From Aristolochia californica (Eukaryota > Streptophyta > Magnoliopsida > Piperales > Aristolochiaceae): DNA of 64,000 nucleotides. The stretch spans positions 15,023,731-15,087,730 of the forward strand of contig JARWKL010000003.1 in the NCBI GenBank assembly GCA_029961685.1, read 5' to 3'. Below, one piece after another: positions 61,560 through 64,000 of this stretch. Under the pieces are notes generated by a model. The model had not been told where the DNA came from. It did not search any database and worked only from the letters and a program-made list of their open reading frames with translations. The position numbers and the translations under genes were made by a program. The stretch's first letter is position 1. The number at the start of each line of letters is the position of its first letter.

Positions 61560-62276
61560 ACAGTTTATGTTGCTACTGCTACAAATGTTACTGCTCAAAT
61601 AAGCAACATTCCAATGCTGAGCGGGACAAACTTTCAGGCATGGAAAGATATCGTGGAAATTGTCCTTAGTTTTATGGATTTTGGATATTGCAGTTCGAGC
61701 GGAACAACCCACTTCTACTCTGAAAAACCTCAATGAGGTTAAAATTGAGAAGTGAGAGAGCTCCAACCGAATGTGTTTGATGATCATGAAACTCTCCATT
61801 CCAGAGCGTTTCGGGGCTCTATGATTGAGAGCAAGAACGCCAAGAAGTTCCTAGAGGAAATTGAGCAATATTTTGCCAAGAATGAAAAGTCGGAGGCTAG
61901 TAGCCTTTTGGCTAAACTCGTTTCAATGAAGTATAAAGGCAAAGGGAACATAAGGGAGTACATCATGGATATGTCTCATCTCGTGTCAAAACTCAAGTCA
62001 CTTAAGTTGGAGTTGTTTGAGGACTTGCTCGTGCACTTGGTTTTGATATCTCTTCCTGCGCACTTTGAACAATTCAAAGTGAGTTATAACACTCAGAAGG
62101 ACAAATGGTCTCTAAATAAGCTTATATCTCATTGTGTGCAAGAGGAAGAGAGGCAGCAGTGGGATAAGATTGAAAGTGATCACTTGGCCTCGACCTCTCA
62201 AAACAACAAGAAGAAAACAAGTAAGGATGTTGTGGAAGGATCTTCTCAGAATAAGAATAGAGGTTGTCAAATTTGA
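61560..62276 (+). pseudogene. K9 gag
   Basis: Starts about 61585 with ISNIPMLSGTNFQAWKDIVEI (the LNGTNF.W motif of copia gag) and, after frame changes near 61690-61800, continues in an open frame with FLEEIEQYFAKNEKSEASSLLAKLVSMKYKGKGNIREYIMDM, LISLPAHFEQFKVSYNTQKD, then a Ser/Lys-rich stretch ending at TGA near 62274. The zinc knuckle and protease that should follow are missing. Confidence 0.85.
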
Positions 62277-62760
62277 CCTCTATTGGTGAATACTACAGAA
62301 GGTATGATGGATCAGGAGAACAACGTCCAGGGCCCTTCGCGATTTTCCTCAAAGTGTGTGAAATTATTCCGCAATACACCATGCCAGGCAAACCCAGCAT
62401 GAAGGTGTTGTAGAGCAATGCAACCAAACTCTTAAATATATGTTGAGGAGTATGATCAATCATTTTTCCTTGCCACAGTCACTTTGGGGAGAAACTTTAA
62501 AGACCGTAGTGTACATCCTTAATAGGGTACTGAGCAAAGCAGCTGCCAAAACCCCCCTATGAGCTTTAGACAGGCAAGAAGCCTAACATTAGGCACTTGC
62601 ACATTTGGGTTGTCCAGTTGAGGCATGACCATATAGGCCACATGAAAGAAAACTAGACTCAAGGACAGTTAGTTTTTATATCGTTGGTTACGTTAAACAC
62701 TCTCAAGGCTATAAGTTTTACTAACCCACATTAAGATCCTTTTTTGAAACGGGAAATGTG
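62277..62760 (+). pseudogene. K9 integrase C-terminal part after internal deletion
   Basis: From 62290 the sequence already corresponds to the integrase: QYTMPGKPS near 62373-62400, then [26 protein letters not shown] near 62480-62555 and VGYVKHSQGYKFY near 62680-62720, in changing frames. Zinc knuckle, protease and the integrase core with its first two Asp are absent, so roughly 1-1.5 kb has been deleted near 62276-62330 compared with an ordinary copia. Confidence 0.72.
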
Positions 62761-64000
62761 TGATTCCTTGAGGATATTGAGTTTGGAGGGAACAAAAACA
62801 TAAGAAATGTTGTCTTTGAAGAAGAATCTATTATTGATAGTGATCAGGTCTCCATACCTATTGTTATTCAAGACACAGTTCAGGTTCCTAGGGACAATGT
62901 CAGGCTCCTATTCCTGACATTGTTCCAGATCAAGACAACAATGAGATTTTTCCTCAAGCACCACCTTTAGAAAAAACTCAACAACCTCAAGAAGTGCCAC
63001 TAATGAGATTCAGTAGGGAGAGGAAGAAATGCGATTCCAAATGATTATATCATCTTTCTCCAAGAACAAGAGGATGGCGTCGGATTGACAGAAGATGAAG
63101 TCTATGAAACACAATAAATTTTGGGATCTCATTGAGTTGCCTAAAGGTGAGAAGCCCATTGGTTGTAAATAGATATTTAAAACCAAGAGGGATTCAAAGG
63201 GCAATGTCAAGAGATATAAGGCTCATTTAGTCGCTCAAGGCTTTACTCAAAGGGAAGGCATAGACTATAAACAAACTTTCACTTTGGTATCTTCGAAAGA
63301 CTCTTTTAGAACAATAATGACACTAGTGGCTTATTTAAATCTAGAGCTACATCGGATGGATGTCAAAATGGCATATCTCAATGGAGACATTGACGAGACG
63401 ATTTATTTGGTACAGCCAGAAAAATTTGTGTCTGGTGATCCAAAGTCTATGGTCTATAAATTGAAGAAATCCATCTATGGTCTCAAACAAGCTTCCTGTC
63501 AATGGTATCACAAGTTCCATCAAGTCATCACCTCGTACGGTTTTGAGATGAATATTGTTGATGACTGTGTATATCATAAGTTTAGTGGGAGTAAATACAT
63601 CTTCCTGATATTATATGTCGATGACATTTTGCTCTCTAGTAGCGATATAGGCTTACTGCACGAAACCAAGAAATTTCTGACAAAGAAATTTGAGAGGAGA
63701 GATCTTGGTGATGCCTCTTTTTGTATTAGGTATTCAAATATTTAGCTATCATTCTTGAAGTATCCTTAGGTTGTTACAAAAGAGCTAAATCGATAAGGTT
63801 TTGAGCAGATTTGTCATGAAAGATAGTAAACCAGGAGACACACCTGTCCCTAAAGGAGACAAGTTTAGTCTCAAACAGTGCCCTAATAATGATCTTGAAA
63901 GAAAAGAGATGCTGAAAATTCCCTATGCATCTATATTAGGGAGTCTAATGTACGCTCAAGTTTGTACTCGTCCCGACATAGCATTTATAGTAGGAATCTT
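62761..64000 (+). pseudogene. K9 reverse transcriptase (continues beyond window)
   Basis: Linker with VFEEESIIDSDQVSIPIV (62810-62870), then RT: ELPKGEKPIGCK, FKTKRDSKGNVKRYKAHLVA, GIDYKQTFTLVSSKDSFRTI, HRMDVKMAYLNGDIDETIYL, KLKKSIYGLKQASCQWYHKF, ILYVDDILLSSSDIG (YVDD intact near 63614-63630), KKFERRDLGDASF. After a stop at 63742-63744 it goes on in another frame to GSLMYAQVCTRPDIAF at the window end. Resembles the Angela/Tork side of copia. Confidence 0.88.

Overview
This 64 kb window is plant nuclear heterochromatin-type DNA made almost entirely of LTR retrotransposons nested in one another. I see no host gene, rRNA array, CRISPR array or prokaryotic operon. Plant origin follows from the element lineages: chromodomain Ty3/gypsy elements, an Athila-like gypsy element with an Asp-tRNA primer site, and many Ty1/copia elements primed by initiator Met-tRNA (TGGTATCAGAGC). 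No element in the window appears intact. Labels used below: G1-G3 are gypsy elements, K1-K9 are copia elements, N1-N4 are small noncoding LTR elements.

Layout. 1-4860: G1, a minus-strand chromovirus lacking its 5' LTR. 4933-14188: G2, a plus-strand Athila-like element with a 1.4 kb 5' LTR and a truncated 3' LTR. 14450-18728: K1, a minus-strand copia relic interrupted by N1 (15389-18192). 18729-25555: K2, a plus-strand copia that landed in K1 and is itself interrupted by N2 (19473-22730). 25556-32882: K3, a minus-strand copia in the RT of K2, interrupted by N3 (29909-32834). 32883-36640: K4, a minus-strand copia at the broken gag of K3. 36641-38125: K5, the 5' end of a plus-strand copia. 38126-46749: K6, a minus-strand copia of the same family as K5, joined to it head to head and interrupted by N4 (41002-43461). 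46750 to about 49865: K7, the 3' part of an Ale-like copia that carries a shrunken solo LTR of the K2 family. 50459-59231: K8, a copia with both LTRs and a perfect ATAAT target duplication, interrupted by G3 (55338-58369), a chromovirus reduced to gag. About 59330 to 64000: K9, another copia that runs off the window.

The most interesting content is the N family. These are four noncoding LTR elements of 2.5-3.3 kb with LTRs, Met-tRNA primer sites, polypurine tracts and 5-bp target duplications, but no gag or pol. They share a noncoding module of about 200 bp and carry different tandem arrays next to the 3' LTR. Their U3 starts with a tandemly repeated copy of the LTR terminus. N1 and N3 LTRs combine telo-box and TGGGCC motifs upstream of a TATA box. 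Their termini, polypurine tract and primer site match those of the coding family K5/K6/K8, which is therefore the natural candidate for mobilising them.

Decay is also informative. All nine premature stops in the G2 reading frame fit C-to-T change in glutamine or arginine codons, several LTR ends have TG changed to TA, and catalytic motifs are lost in separate ways (K4 YVDD deletion, G2 FMDE, K6 NVDD, altered protease DSGA in K3, K6 and K8). The K4/K5/K6/K7 block cannot be explained by nesting alone and needs at least one large deletion or rearrangement near 38126.
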